Below are positions 39,925-48,774 of a stretch of DNA of 64,000 bases, one piece after another (within the stretch, counting starts at the first letter, position 1; each line of letters starts with the position of its first letter). The translations under genes were made by a program, and so were the position numbers. Source of the DNA: Promicromonospora sp. Populi (GTDB lineage Bacteria; Actinomycetota; Actinomycetes; Actinomycetales; Cellulomonadaceae); assembly GCF_041081105.1 (NCBI RefSeq), contig NZ_CP163528.1, forward strand, positions 1-64,000, given 5' to 3'. Below the pieces are notes generated by a model. That model saw only the letters and a program-made list of their open reading frames with translations, had not been told where the DNA came from and did no database searches.

Positions 39925-40943
39925 CGGAGCACAAACCCTGGGCCGAGGGGGTCGGCTGCGTCGACCACGAACCGGTGCTCGCCCGTGCGGTACGCCATGC
40001 CGGTGACCTGGGGAATCACCGCTGGTCGTTCGCCTTCCCGCGTTGTGCCGACGACGGCGCCGGTGAACGTCGAGCCGACTATCGACTCGTGGTGCAGCGT
40101 CGGGCCGCCTACGCCGACCCGGCCGTCGTCGGCCAGGATCGCCAGGCGTGCGCACGTGCCCGAGCCGCAGGGGGACCGGTCGACCTGGCCGTCGGCGAAG
40201 ACGGTGACGTTGCGCTGGTGCACGGTGGCGTCGGCGTCGTCGCCCAGCTCCTCCCACAGGATCGTGCCGTACACCCCGCTCAGGCGCGGGTCCTCGGGGT
40301 GGACCGCGGCGCCGTCGGCGTCCAGGGCATGCTTGATCTCGCGCCCCACCGCGATGAGGTCCCCGTAGCTCGCCGGGTCCACCGACAGGCCGAGCGTCGT
40401 CGCGTCCACGCTCGCGTAGATCGCCCCGCCGTAGACCAGGGTCGCCGCCGCGACGCCCCGCGAGGTGGGTACGGCCAGGTCGCGGGCGAGCACGTAGCTG
40501 GGCACGTTGACGAAGTCGATCGCGACCGTCCGCCCGGCCGCCCGATGTACCCGCGCGGTGACCCGGCCAGAGGGTACGTCGATCACGACGTCGACCGTCC
40601 CGTCGTCAGGCCCCGGGACCAGGCCGGTGTCCACGGCCCAGGCGCCCAGCGCGATGGTGCCGTGCCCGCACGCCGTCGAGAACCCGTCCTGGTGCCAGAA
40701 GAGCACGCCGAGGTGAGCGCCGTCGTCGTCCGGCGGGACGATGAAGCCCCCGTACATGTCCGCGTGTCCGCGCGGCTCGGAGCACAGGAGCTGCCGCAGC
40801 CCCTGGGCGTCCGCGCTCGCCAGGGCGCGGACCCGGCGGTCGGCCACCGAATCACCCGGCAGCGGCACCGGGGGCTCCGCGACGATCCGGAACGGCTCGC
40901 CGGCTGTGTGGTAGTCGGTGGTGGCGACGCTCGACGGGATCAC
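39921..40943 (-). CDS. Proline racemase superfamily enzyme (hydroxyproline epimerase or 3-hydroxyproline dehydratase)
   Basis: A 340-residue enzyme with two catalytic-site segments: STACGHGTIALG (Cys92) and DRSPCGSGTCARL (Cys260). Two cysteines are the mark of proline racemase and 4-hydroxyproline 2-epimerase; trans-3-hydroxy-L-proline dehydratases generally have Thr at the second position. The N-terminus (DYHTAGEPFRIV) and DMYGGFIVPP are family-typical. It is the first gene of a pair with an OCD-family reductase, which in the trans-3-hydroxyproline pathway reduces pyrroline-2-carboxylate. Context therefore points to the dehydratase, while the residue pattern points to the epimerase. Confidence 0.85.
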   Translation of the reverse strand: MIPSSVATTDYHTAGEPFRIVAEPPVPLPGDSVADRRVRALASADAQGLRQLLCSEPRGHADMYGGFIVPPDDDGAHLGVLFWHQDGFSTACGHGTIALGAWAVDTGLVPGPDDGTVDVVIDVPSGRVTARVHRAAGRTVAIDFVNVPSYVLARDLAVPTSRGVAAATLVYGGAIYASVDATTLGLSVDPASYGDLIAVGREIKHALDADGAAVHPEDPRLSGVYGTILWEELGDDADATVHQRNVTVFADGQVDRSPCGSGTCARLAILADDGRVGVGGPTLHHESIVGSTFTGAVVGTTREGERPAVIPQVTGMAYRTGEHRFVVDAADPLGPGFVLR

Positions 40944-40969
40944 GCCGCGAGCCTATCCATCTGCTGTGG

Positions 40970-42436
40970 TCATCTGGACGGGGTGCCCACGGGCCGGGGG
41001 AACGGCGTCGGGTCGAATACGGCGAAGCGCTCGCGGTACTCCGCGGCGCGGCCCGGCCACAGGAGCGTGAGGCGGCCCGAGCGCTCGTCCACGTACCAGG
41101 AGCGGCAGCCGCCGCGCAGCCACACGGTCCCGGCGGCGCGCTGGTCGATCTCGCGCGTATAGGCGGCCTCGGCCGCGGCCGATACCTCCAGCGGCGCGTC
41201 GTTCGCGTCCAGGTGGTCGAGCGCCCCGAGCACGTAGCCGATCTGCGCCTCGATCACCTCCAGCGCCGAATGATGGCCAAGTCCCGCGTTGGGCCCGTCC
41301 AGCACGAACAGGTTCGGGAATCCGTGCACCACCGTGGAGGCATGGCTGGTCATGCCGTCGGCCCAGTGCTCGGCGAGCGTCTGCGCCCCCCGGCCGGTCA
41401 CGAGCTCGGCGAACGGTGGGCGGGTGGTCTCGAACCCCGTGGCCAGCACCAGCACGTCCACCTCGTACCGGGCGCCCGACGCCGCGACCAGCGCCGAGCC
41501 CTCTACCGCGACCGGCGCGCTCGGTTCAAGCGTGACGCCGGGCTGTTGCAGGGCCGGGTACCAGTCGTCGCTGAACAGCGCGCGCTTGCAGCCCACCGCG
41601 TAGTCCGGGGTGAGCAGCGCCCGCAGCTCCGGGTCCGGCACCTGGGCGCGCAGGTGGGCTTCGGCGCGTTCGCGGAGCGCGGCCTCCGCCGTCGTGCCTG
41701 CCAGCCGCGCCTCGAAGAGGCGGTCCGCCTCCTCCGCGAGCTCGTCCCGGCCGGGCCGGGCCTCGCCGGGCGCGTACGCCCGGTCGCCCCGCGGCAGCAC
41801 CCAGGGCGGGGTGCGCTGCAATACGACGACGGACGCCGCCCGGCGGGCTAGCTCCGGCACCAGCTGTACGGCGCTCGCCCCCGTGCCGACCACGCCGACC
41901 CGTAGCCCGGCGGGCAGGTCCTGGTCCCACCGGGCCGAGTGGAACACCCGCCCGGGGAACGTGCCGAGCCCCGGGATCTCGGGCACCCGGGGCTCGCTGA
42001 GCCGGCCGACGGCGGTCACCAGGACCCGCGCGCTCAACGGCCCGCGCGACGTCGACAGGTGCCACGTGGCCTCGTCGTCGTCCCAGCGGGCACCAGTGAG
42101 CGAGGTGCCGAGGCGTAGATGCTGATCCACGCCCTCGGCCCGCGCTACGTCTTGCACGTACCGGTGGATCTCGGCGCCCGGCGCGAACACCCGCGACCAG
42201 GCGGGCTGCGGCAGGAACGAATAGGAGTACAGGGCGCTGGGGATGTCGCACGCGACGCCCGGGTAGACGTTGTCGCGCCAGGTGCCGCCGACGTCGTCCG
42301 CCCGCTCCAGGATCGCGAAGTCCGTGCGGCCGGCGCGCCGCAGGCGGGCGCCGAGGCCGACCCCGGCCAGCCCGGCGCCAACGACCGCGACGTCGACGTG
42401 GGCGGCCCCGTGCGGGTCCTGGTGCGCGGCCGTCAC
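40970..42436 (-). CDS. Flavin-dependent Baeyer-Villiger-type monooxygenase
   Basis: A 488-residue class B flavoprotein monooxygenase: FAD motif VAVVGAGLAGVGLGARL, E/D-x-GGTW in ADDVGGTWRDN with YPGVACDIP, the fingerprint FPGRVFHSARWDQDL (F-x-G-x3-H-x3-W-D), NADP motif VGVVGTGASAVQLVP, and the C-terminal ATGFE motif (LVLATGFETTRPP). The fingerprint and GGTWRDNVYPG are characteristic of Baeyer-Villiger monooxygenases rather than N-hydroxylases. It overlaps the upstream FO synthase-like gene by ATGA (42433-42436), so they are cotranscribed, although no biochemical link between them is known. Confidence 0.88.
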   Translation of the reverse strand: MTAAHQDPHGAAHVDVAVVGAGLAGVGLGARLRRAGRTDFAILERADDVGGTWRDNVYPGVACDIPSALYSYSFLPQPAWSRVFAPGAEIHRYVQDVARAEGVDQHLRLGTSLTGARWDDDEATWHLSTSRGPLSARVLVTAVGRLSEPRVPEIPGLGTFPGRVFHSARWDQDLPAGLRVGVVGTGASAVQLVPELARRAASVVVLQRTPPWVLPRGDRAYAPGEARPGRDELAEEADRLFEARLAGTTAEAALRERAEAHLRAQVPDPELRALLTPDYAVGCKRALFSDDWYPALQQPGVTLEPSAPVAVEGSALVAASGARYEVDVLVLATGFETTRPPFAELVTGRGAQTLAEHWADGMTSHASTVVHGFPNLFVLDGPNAGLGHHSALEVIEAQIGYVLGALDHLDANDAPLEVSAAAEAAYTREIDQRAAGTVWLRGGCRSWYVDERSGRLTLLWPGRAAEYRERFAVFDPTPFPRPVGTPSR

Positions 42437-44802
42437 CCCACCTGCTCGTACGTGGTCGTGCGCTGCCGCACGGGCCGGTCCAGCTCCGCGGCGAGCCGCG
42501 TCACGTCCCCCACCGATAGCTCCCGCCCCTGCTCGGGTCCGGCGCCCGGGTCCAGGGCGCCGTCGAGCAGCACACCGCCCAGGTCATCCGCGCCGCCCGC
42601 GAGCACCAGCTGCGCCCCGCGCATCCCGAGCTTGGTCCATGCGGCCTGCACGTGGTCGATCCGGCCGGCGAGCATGAGGCGCGCCACCGCGTGCAGGGCG
42701 CGGCTCTCGCGCAGCGTCGCCACGCGGGCACCGGGCACCGGTACGGGCGACTCGGACGGCAGCCACGGCATGGGGATGAGCTCGGTGAACCCGCCCGTCT
42801 CGTCCTGGACGCGGGCCAGGGCGCGCAGGTGCCGCACCTGGTCACGGGCCGACTCGACGTGCCCATAGACGATGGTCGCGGTGGACCGCAGGCCCGCTGT
42901 GTGGGCCGCTGTGACCAGCTCGATCCAGCGTTCGGCGGGGATGTCGGAGCCGCCGGTGAGCAGTGCCCTGATCCGGTCGTCGAGGATGCGTGCCCCCGTG
43001 CCCGGCACCGTGTCGACGCCCGCCTCGTGGAGCGCCGTCAGCCAGTCCGCGAGGGGCAGACCGGCGCGCGCGGCGCCGTCGGCCAGCTCGGCGGGCCGGA
43101 ACGCGTGCAGGTGCGAGACCCCGCCCGATTTCACCGCGCGGGCCAGGTCGAGGTATCCGTCCGCGCCCAGCGCGGCCGGCGGCATGCCCTGCGCGCACAC
43201 CTCGGTGGCGCCGAGCGCGACGGCCTCAGCCGCCAGACCCGCAACCTGCTCGGGGGAGAGCCCCGGGGAAGCGTCGATGTTCCGGTTCACCGCGTACGAC
43301 ACGGCGTTCCCGACCCGCTCGCGGCGCACCTGGTCCGCGAGCGCGGCGAGCTCTTCAAGGTCGGCGCCGTCGGCCCCGAGCAGCTCCACCCAACCGGCAT
43401 CGTCCACCCCGGCGGGGTCGCTCTCGGCGTCGGCGAGCAGCCCGGCCAGCCTGCCCGCTGGTGCTGGGTTCGGGGCCGCGCTCGGGAGCGAGGACGGGAA
43501 CTCGCCCAGGAGGGCGTCGTGGCGGGCCAGGCCGTAGTCGTCAGCGAGGGCCAGGACGCGGTCGCGGAGGCGGTCGTCGAGCCACTCCGCGCCGGCGCGC
43601 GCCTCGCGCAGGTAGTGCGGGTGCGCAGTGAGGCGCTCGCGCAGCGTGTACCCGCCCTCGCTGGTGAGCCGGGCCAGGTCCTCGATGTGCGGCCAGGGGC
43701 GCTCGGGGTTCACATGGTCGGGGGTCAGCGGGCTGACGCCGCCCCAGTCGTCGATACCGGCGCGGACCAGGAGCTGCAGCTCGGCGGCGTCGGTCAGGTT
43801 GGGTGGCGCCTGCACACGCATCCCCGGGCCGAGCAGCACGCGGGTCACCGCGACGGCGGCGACGTACTCCTGGGTCTCCAGGTCGACGGCGCCCATCATC
43901 GCCGTAGCCGACTTCGCGCGGAAGTTCTGCACGATCACCTCTTGGATGTGCCCGTGCCGGGCCTGCACGTCGCGCAGCGCCAGGATCGAGTCCACCCGCT
44001 CGGCGTAGTTCTCGCCGATGCCGAGCAGCACGCCGGTGGTGAACGGGATGCGAGACCGGCCGGCGTCGTCGATCACGCGCAGCCGCAGGGCCGGGTCCTT
44101 GTCGGGGGAGCCGAAGTGCGCCTCGCCCTTCTCGGTCCACAGGCGCGACGACGTCGTCTCCAGCATCATGCCCATCGACGGGCCGACGGGCTTGAGCCGC
44201 TGTAGCTCCGCCCACGACATGACGCCCGGGTTGAGGTGGGGGAGCAGGCCCGTCTCGTCGAGGATCAGGCGGGCCATGTGGCCCACATAGTCGAGGGTCG
44301 AGGCGTAGCCGTGGTCGTCGAGCCACTGCCGGGCCACCGGCCAGCGGTTCTCCGGGCGGTCGCCGAGGGTGAGCAGGGCCTCCTTGCAGCCGAGCGCGGC
44401 GCCCTGCCGGGCGACCTCCAGGACGGCGTCGGCCTCCATGTACGGCGAGATGCCGGCCTTGGCGAGCTTGCCCGGCGACTGCACGAAGATGCAGTAGTGG
44501 CAGCGGTCCTGGCACAGGTGCGTCAGCGGGACGAACACCTTGCGGGAGTAAGTGATGACACCGGGGCGGCCGGCCTCCGTCAGGCCCTGGTCGCGCAGCG
44601 CGCCCGCGACGGCGAGGAGCCGGTCCAGGTCGGTGTCGCGGGCGTGGAGCAGCACCTCGGCGTCGGCCCGGTCCGGGGTTGTGCCGCCGCCTTGCTCCAG
44701 CCGGTCGAGGGCCGCTTCGAGGAGCTGGCGGTCCGGGGCCGGCGGCTGACCTGGCTGCTCAGCGTCGTGCGAAGGCAAACGCAGGGTCAGGGGAACTGTC
44801 AT
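42433..44802 (-). CDS. fbiC: FO synthase FbiC (CofG-CofH fusion) with degenerate CofH half
   Basis: A 789-residue protein. The CofG half is intact: radical-SAM cysteines in LTHLCQDRCHYCIFVQSP (Cys97, 101, 104), then GCKEALLTLGDRPENRW and LDETGLLPHLNPGVMSW. The CofH half starts at about residue 470 and keeps VSYAVNRNID, GATEVCAQGMPP and LPGT-like VDTVPGTGARILDD plus IELIPMPWLP-like motifs. Directly after NRNID, where CofH enzymes have the C-x3-C-x2-C cluster within about 40 residues, it jumps to SPGLSPEQVAGLAAEAVALG. The second [4Fe-4S] site is therefore absent, which explains the short length (usually about 850). FO synthesis from tyrosine needs both halves, so activity is doubtful unless a separate CofH exists. 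Confidence 0.9.
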   Translation of the reverse strand: MTVPLTLRLPSHDAEQPGQPPAPDRQLLEAALDRLEQGGGTTPDRADAEVLLHARDTDLDRLLAVAGALRDQGLTEAGRPGVITYSRKVFVPLTHLCQDRCHYCIFVQSPGKLAKAGISPYMEADAVLEVARQGAALGCKEALLTLGDRPENRWPVARQWLDDHGYASTLDYVGHMARLILDETGLLPHLNPGVMSWAELQRLKPVGPSMGMMLETTSSRLWTEKGEAHFGSPDKDPALRLRVIDDAGRSRIPFTTGVLLGIGENYAERVDSILALRDVQARHGHIQEVIVQNFRAKSATAMMGAVDLETQEYVAAVAVTRVLLGPGMRVQAPPNLTDAAELQLLVRAGIDDWGGVSPLTPDHVNPERPWPHIEDLARLTSEGGYTLRERLTAHPHYLREARAGAEWLDDRLRDRVLALADDYGLARHDALLGEFPSSLPSAAPNPAPAGRLAGLLADAESDPAGVDDAGWVELLGADGADLEELAALADQVRRERVGNAVSYAVNRNIDASPGLSPEQVAGLAAEAVALGATEVCAQGMPPAALGADGYLDLARAVKSGGVSHLHAFRPAELADGAARAGLPLADWLTALHEAGVDTVPGTGARILDDRIRALLTGGSDIPAERWIELVTAAHTAGLRSTATIVYGHVESARDQVRHLRALARVQDETGGFTELIPMPWLPSESPVPVPGARVATLRESRALHAVARLMLAGRIDHVQAAWTKLGMRGAQLVLAGGADDLGGVLLDGALDPGAGPEQGRELSVGDVTRLAAELDRPVRQRTTTYEQVG

Positions 44803-45074
44803 GGGCCCACCTCGGGTGCAGGAACGGGATCAGGATGGTCCGGAGGGGACGGGCCGACACTATGTCATCGGGCAGTGCCATCCGGCGGTGGATCACTTGC
44901 CCGACCCAACGTAAGACACCGCGAGATTCATCCACCGACGACGACCAGTTCTATGGTGTGGGAATCCCCCATTTCACCCAGCCATGCATCTTGCTAGCGT
45001 CGCCGGGACCGGCAGGCGGGGCAGCGTAGCCGCGACCTGCTTCGGCTTCGTCGACGAACTGAGGTGGTTTCACC

Positions 45075-46157
45075 ATGGTCTCCCGCCGCGCACCGATCAT
45101 CGCCGCTGTGGCTACAGCCGCGATGCTGGCCCTAGGAACGGCCGTTGTGCCCCTGCTGCCCGCCACTGCCGTCTCCACCGTCGCACCAGCCGACGACACT
45201 GGATCGACGACGCCGCAGTCCGCGGCCGCGCCGCAGGCCACCCCCGTCGCGGCGAACGGTCAGCTCCGCGTCTGCGGCGTCCGCCTGTGCAACCAGCAGG
45301 GCACGCAGATCCAGCTCCGCGGAATGAGCACGCACGGCACCCAGTGGTACTCCCAGTGTGTGACCAATGCCTCGCTCGACACCCTCGCGAACGACTGGGG
45401 CGCGGACGTCGTACGGATTTCCACCTACGTGCAGGAGGGTGGTTACGAGACCAACCCGCAACGGTTCACCGCCCTGGTGAACGAGTACATCGACAAGCTC
45501 ACGGCGCGCGGTGTGTACGCCATCGTCGACTGGCACATGCTCGATCCCGGTGACCCGAACTTCAACCTGCAGCGCGCCAAGACGTTCTTCACCGCCATCG
45601 CCCAGCGGAACAACGGCAACAACAACATCATCTACGAGGTCGCCAACGAGCCCAACGGCGTGTCGTGGCAGACCATCAAGGGCTACCACGAGCAGATCAT
45701 CCCGGTTATCCGCGCGCAGGACCCGGACGCCGTCATCCTCCTGGGTACTCGTGCCTGGTCCTCGCTGGGTGTCTCCGACGGCGCGAACGAGTCCGAGGTC
45801 GTGAACAACCCGGTCAACGCCTCGAACGTGATGTACACGTTCCACTTCTACGCGGCGTCGCACGGCCAGGAGTACCTGGACGCGCTCTCCCGCGCCGCGG
45901 ACCGGATCCCCGTGTTCATCACGGAGTTCGGCACGCAGAACTACGCGGGGGAGGGCGCCAACGACTTCAACATGTCCCAGCGGTACCTCAACCTCGCGGC
46001 GTCGAAGAAGATCAGCTGGGTGAACTGGAACTTCTCCGACGACCACCGGTCCGGCGCGGTCCTCACCGAGGGGTCCTGCGCCAGCGGCTCCTTCGGGACC
46101 GGGAACCTCAAGGAGGCCGGCCGTTGGATCCGCGACCAGATCCGGGCCGGCGCGTAA
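45075..46157 (+). CDS. Secreted GH5 endoglucanase (cellulase A type)
   Basis: A 360-residue secreted glycoside hydrolase: signal peptide (VSRRAPIIAAVATAAMLALG..., cleavage about residue 32), Thr/Ala/Pro linker, and a GH5 subfamily-2-like TIM barrel. The barrel has IQLRGMSTHGTQWYSQCVTN, RISTYVQEGGY, AIVDWHML, acid/base Glu in IIYEVANEPNG, FHFYAASH, and nucleophile Glu in VFITEFGTQNY. No carbohydrate-binding module is present. It hydrolyses internal beta-1,4-glucan bonds outside the cell. It is divergent from fbiC; a TGGGAATCCCCCA sequence about 120 bp upstream weakly resembles a CebR-type site. Confidence 0.92.
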   Translation: MVSRRAPIIAAVATAAMLALGTAVVPLLPATAVSTVAPADDTGSTTPQSAAAPQATPVAANGQLRVCGVRLCNQQGTQIQLRGMSTHGTQWYSQCVTNASLDTLANDWGADVVRISTYVQEGGYETNPQRFTALVNEYIDKLTARGVYAIVDWHMLDPGDPNFNLQRAKTFFTAIAQRNNGNNNIIYEVANEPNGVSWQTIKGYHEQIIPVIRAQDPDAVILLGTRAWSSLGVSDGANESEVVNNPVNASNVMYTFHFYAASHGQEYLDALSRAADRIPVFITEFGTQNYAGEGANDFNMSQRYLNLAASKKISWVNWNFSDDHRSGAVLTEGSCASGSFGTGNLKEAGRWIRDQIRAGA

Positions 46158-46173
46158 GGCCCCCTCGGTGAGC

Positions 46174-46216
46174 GGGTGCCAGGTGGGTCGAACGCAGTTC
46201 AGCCCACCTGGCACCC
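46174..46216 (+). terminator. Terminator of the GH5 gene
   Basis: Arms GGGTGCCAGGTGGG and CCCACCTGGCACCC form a perfect 14-bp stem with a 15-nt loop, 17 bp after the GH5 stop and before the cupin gene. Confidence 0.75.
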
Positions 46217-46249
46217 CCGCCCCGGCGAGACGTGCGGGAGGATCAGCCG

Positions 46250-46636
46250 ATGCGCATCATTCAGCTCCCCGTCCGAGAGATCTCGCGGTTCGGCAGCGAC
46301 GGCGTCGACATGGACTTCCTTCCCCAGGTGCTCGACGCCGAGCGCACCACGGTCAACATCGCCCGCATCGTCGCGGGCGGCTCACTGGGGGAGCACCCGG
46401 CGACGTCGCTCCAGGTCTTCGCCGTGCTCGCAGGCGACGGACTGGTCACGTCTAGGGGCCTCGACGGCGACGCCGACGAACGCTGGCTGATCCTGCCCGG
46501 TCAGGCGGCGATCTGGGAGTCGGGCGAGATCCACGCGACGACGGCGACCACCGACCTCCTCGCTGCGATCGTCGAGACCAGCGGCGAGCTGCTCTACCGC
46601 GACCACGAGGTGCTGTTCGGCCCGCCGCTGGGCTGA
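46250..46636 (+). CDS. Cupin-domain protein
   Basis: A 128-residue single-cupin protein: IARIVAGGSLGEHPATSLQV with FAVLAGDGLVTSRG (motif 1 region) and LILPGQAAIWESGEIHATTA (motif 2 with Glu and His). Motif 1 has one His (GEHPA) rather than the usual two, so metal binding may be altered. The ATG at 46250 is preceded by GGGAGGATC; a GTG 18 nt upstream lacks support. It stands alone between terminators. Function unknown; small cupins of this type often bind metals or act as stress proteins. Confidence 0.8.
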   Translation: MRIIQLPVREISRFGSDGVDMDFLPQVLDAERTTVNIARIVAGGSLGEHPATSLQVFAVLAGDGLVTSRGLDGDADERWLILPGQAAIWESGEIHATTATTDLLAAIVETSGELLYRDHEVLFGPPLG

Positions 46637-46654
46637 GCAGCTGTACCTCTTTTT

Positions 46655-46672
46655 CGTTGCGTATCCGCAACG
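46655..46672. promoter_or_regulatory. Inverted repeat before the Abi-like gene
   Basis: CGTTGCG (46655-46661) and CGCAACG (46666-46672) are perfect inverted arms with a TATC spacer, 30 bp upstream of the open frame of the Abi-like gene and 19 bp after the cupin stop. It could be an operator or a short terminator; no T tract follows. Confidence 0.35.
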
Positions 46673-46701
46673 TTCGAGGTTGTTGCCGTACTTGAGGCGC
46701 C

Positions 46702-47550
46702 TTGGCACTCACCGGCCAGAAATTCGGCGCGCAGGCAGCCTCAGGCGTATCTAGTCTGGAGGTGCTGCGAGATGCGCGGCTACCCCGGGGAAGGCGTAAC
46801 CCCGGCGATTTGGCTAGGCCAGTGATCGTTCCGGGGTTTTCAGAAGTAACTTTACGGAGGCTGGAGAACTTGTCAAGCGGACTGGTCCACGAGCTCGATA
46901 GGGCGTGGGACTACGAGGTGCTCCGTGATTTTGTCACCATCGAGCGGCTGCGCTCCTACCTGAGGGCAAGCGGCGGCGATCTTGCATGCGCGTTTCGCCT
47001 CTATGAGTGGAACCTTCGGGCTTCCGTCAGCGTGCTTGGGCTGACATCGATCGTCGAGGTCGTTGTGCGAAACGCACTGGACCGTGAGTTACGGACTTGG
47101 TCGGCTTCACGGTTCGGTGACGAGATCTGGTTCGATCATGTGCATCTTGACCGGCAAGGTGCCGACGCGCTGAAAACAGCTCGTGACCGTGCTACCCGGT
47201 CTGGCAGGGTCCCTGAGATTCATGGCAAGGTGATCGCCGAACTGCCGCTCGGCTTTTGGCGGTTTCTCGTTGAGTCCAGGTACCTGACCGCGTTGTGGAC
47301 GCCCGCGCTCTACAAGGCTTTTCCGCACGGTGATGCCGATCTGCTCAGCCGGCAGCGCGCAGTGGCTCACCTCATGCGCAAGATGCAGTTCGTTCGCAAC
47401 CGAGTGGCGCATCACGAGCCGATCCATCGGCGCGACTTGCTCGACGATTTCGCCGCCGCGTGCAGCCTGACGGCTTGGGTTTCGCCGCACACCAGCGCGT
47501 GGCTCCAATCGCTCTCGAAACTTCGTGAAGTGGTGGCGGCAAAGCCCTGA
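46702..47550 (+). CDS. Abi-like (AbiD/F, HEPN-fold) abortive-infection candidate
   Basis: Up to 282 residues. The core RLRSYLRASGGDLACAFRLY followed by EWNLRASVSVLGLTSIVEVV and VRNALDREL is typical of Abi-family proteins. Near the C-terminus FVRNRVAHHEPIHRRDLLDD carries an R-N-x4-H motif (R-x4-6-H), the RNase signature of HEPN domains. Such proteins cause dormancy or cell death on phage infection, or act as toxins. Base composition is clearly less GC-rich than the flanking sugar genes, suggesting transfer. The start is unsure: TTG 46702 opens the frame, and later GTG starts (for example about 46821) are possible. No antitoxin is seen. Confidence 0.7.
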   Translation: MALTGQKFGAQAASGVSSLEVLRDARLPRGRRNPGDLARPVIVPGFSEVTLRRLENLSSGLVHELDRAWDYEVLRDFVTIERLRSYLRASGGDLACAFRLYEWNLRASVSVLGLTSIVEVVVRNALDRELRTWSASRFGDEIWFDHVHLDRQGADALKTARDRATRSGRVPEIHGKVIAELPLGFWRFLVESRYLTALWTPALYKAFPHGDADLLSRQRAVAHLMRKMQFVRNRVAHHEPIHRRDLLDDFAAACSLTAWVSPHTSAWLQSLSKLREVVAAKP

Positions 47551-47582
47551 GAGACAGCCCAGCAGCCCACTACGCTCCACCC

Positions 47583-48734
47583 ATGCCCCACACCGCTTAC
47601 GTCATCGGCGCCGGACCCGCCGGCCTCGCCGCCGCGGCAGCACTGCAGGCCAAGGGCGTGGACGTCACGGTCCTCGAGAAGTCGGAGCACGTCGGTAACG
47701 CCTGGCGGCACCACTACGACCGCCTGCACCTGCACACCACGCGCGGCCTCTCGGGGTTGCCCGGCCTGCCGATCCCGCGCGAGTTCGGCCGCTGGGTCGC
47801 CCGGGACGACGTCGTCCGCTACCTCGAGGCGTATACGAAGCACCACGACCTGCGGATCGAGCACGGCGTCGAGGTCACGCGCCTCGACCGCGAGGGCCCC
47901 GCCGACGGCGAAGGCCGTGCGCACCGCACCTGGACGGTCACCACCACCGCAGGCCCACGCACGGCGGACGCCGTCGTCGTCGCCACCGGCTACAACCACA
48001 CCCCGCACGTGCCCGACTGGCCGGGCGCGGACGGGTTCACCGGACAGATCGTGCACGCGAGCCACTACCGCAACCCGGCCCCCCACGCCGGCCAGGACGT
48101 TCTGGTCGTAGGCGTGGGCAACACCGGCGCCGAGATCGCCCAGGACCTCGCCGAGGGCGGCGCGGCGAGCGTCCGCCTCGCGGTCCGAACGCCGCCGCAC
48201 ATCGTGCGCCGCAACCAGGGCCCGTGGGCCGCGCAGTACACGGGCCTGCTGGTGCGGCACCTGCCGACCGCCCTGGTCGACGCGCTGAGCGTCCCCGTCC
48301 GCAGGGCCAGCTTTCCGGACGTGTCGCACCTCGGGCTGCCGATCCCCGCGGTGGGCCTGGCCAGCCGCGTTGCCCAGGGCGCCATCCCGGTGCAGGACAT
48401 CGGCCTGGTCGCCGCCGTCGAGTCGGGTGCGATCCAGGTGGTCGCACCGATCGAGCGGTTCGACGGCGGCGAGGTGGTCCTGGCCGACGGCGCCCGGCTC
48501 GCCCCCGACGTCGTGCTCGCCGCCACCGGGTACCGCCGGGCGCTGGAACCGGTGCTTGGCCACCTGGGTGTGCTCGGCGAGCGCGGCAAGCCGATCGCGA
48601 CCAACGGCCGCCCCGCCGCGCCCGGCCTCTACTTCACGGGCTTCACCAACCCGATCAGCGGCATGTTCCTGGAGATGGCGGCGGACGCCCGCCGCATCGC
48701 GCGCAACGCGGCGCGTTATTTCGATTCAGCGTAA
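47583..48734 (+). CDS. Flavin-containing monooxygenase-like NAD(P)/FAD oxidoreductase
   Basis: A 383-residue two-dinucleotide-binding flavoprotein: FAD motif AYVIGAGPAGLAAAAALQAK, GNAWRHHYDRLHLHTTRGLS, FMO-type fingerprint FTGQIVHASHYRNP, NADP motif VLVVGVGNTGAEIAQDLAEG and C-terminal VVLAATGYRRALEP. This is the YUCCA/FMO-like branch, close to bacterial enzymes annotated as putative indole-3-pyruvate or thioredoxin-reductase-like monooxygenases. The substrate is not predictable. It starts 33 bp after the Abi-like stop, but composition differs sharply, so it is not necessarily the same operon. Confidence 0.87.
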   Translation: MPHTAYVIGAGPAGLAAAAALQAKGVDVTVLEKSEHVGNAWRHHYDRLHLHTTRGLSGLPGLPIPREFGRWVARDDVVRYLEAYTKHHDLRIEHGVEVTRLDREGPADGEGRAHRTWTVTTTAGPRTADAVVVATGYNHTPHVPDWPGADGFTGQIVHASHYRNPAPHAGQDVLVVGVGNTGAEIAQDLAEGGAASVRLAVRTPPHIVRRNQGPWAAQYTGLLVRHLPTALVDALSVPVRRASFPDVSHLGLPIPAVGLASRVAQGAIPVQDIGLVAAVESGAIQVVAPIERFDGGEVVLADGARLAPDVVLAATGYRRALEPVLGHLGVLGERGKPIATNGRPAAPGLYFTGFTNPISGMFLEMAADARRIARNAARYFDSA

Positions 48735-48774
48735 ATGCTTGACACTCCGACGTCGGGACGGAAACGTCCGGCGC

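Noticed and set aside
44945..44975. CebR operator upstream of the GH5 gene
   Set aside because: TGGGAATCCCCCA resembles but does not match the TGGGAGCGCTCCCA consensus, and no cebR-like gene is adjacent.
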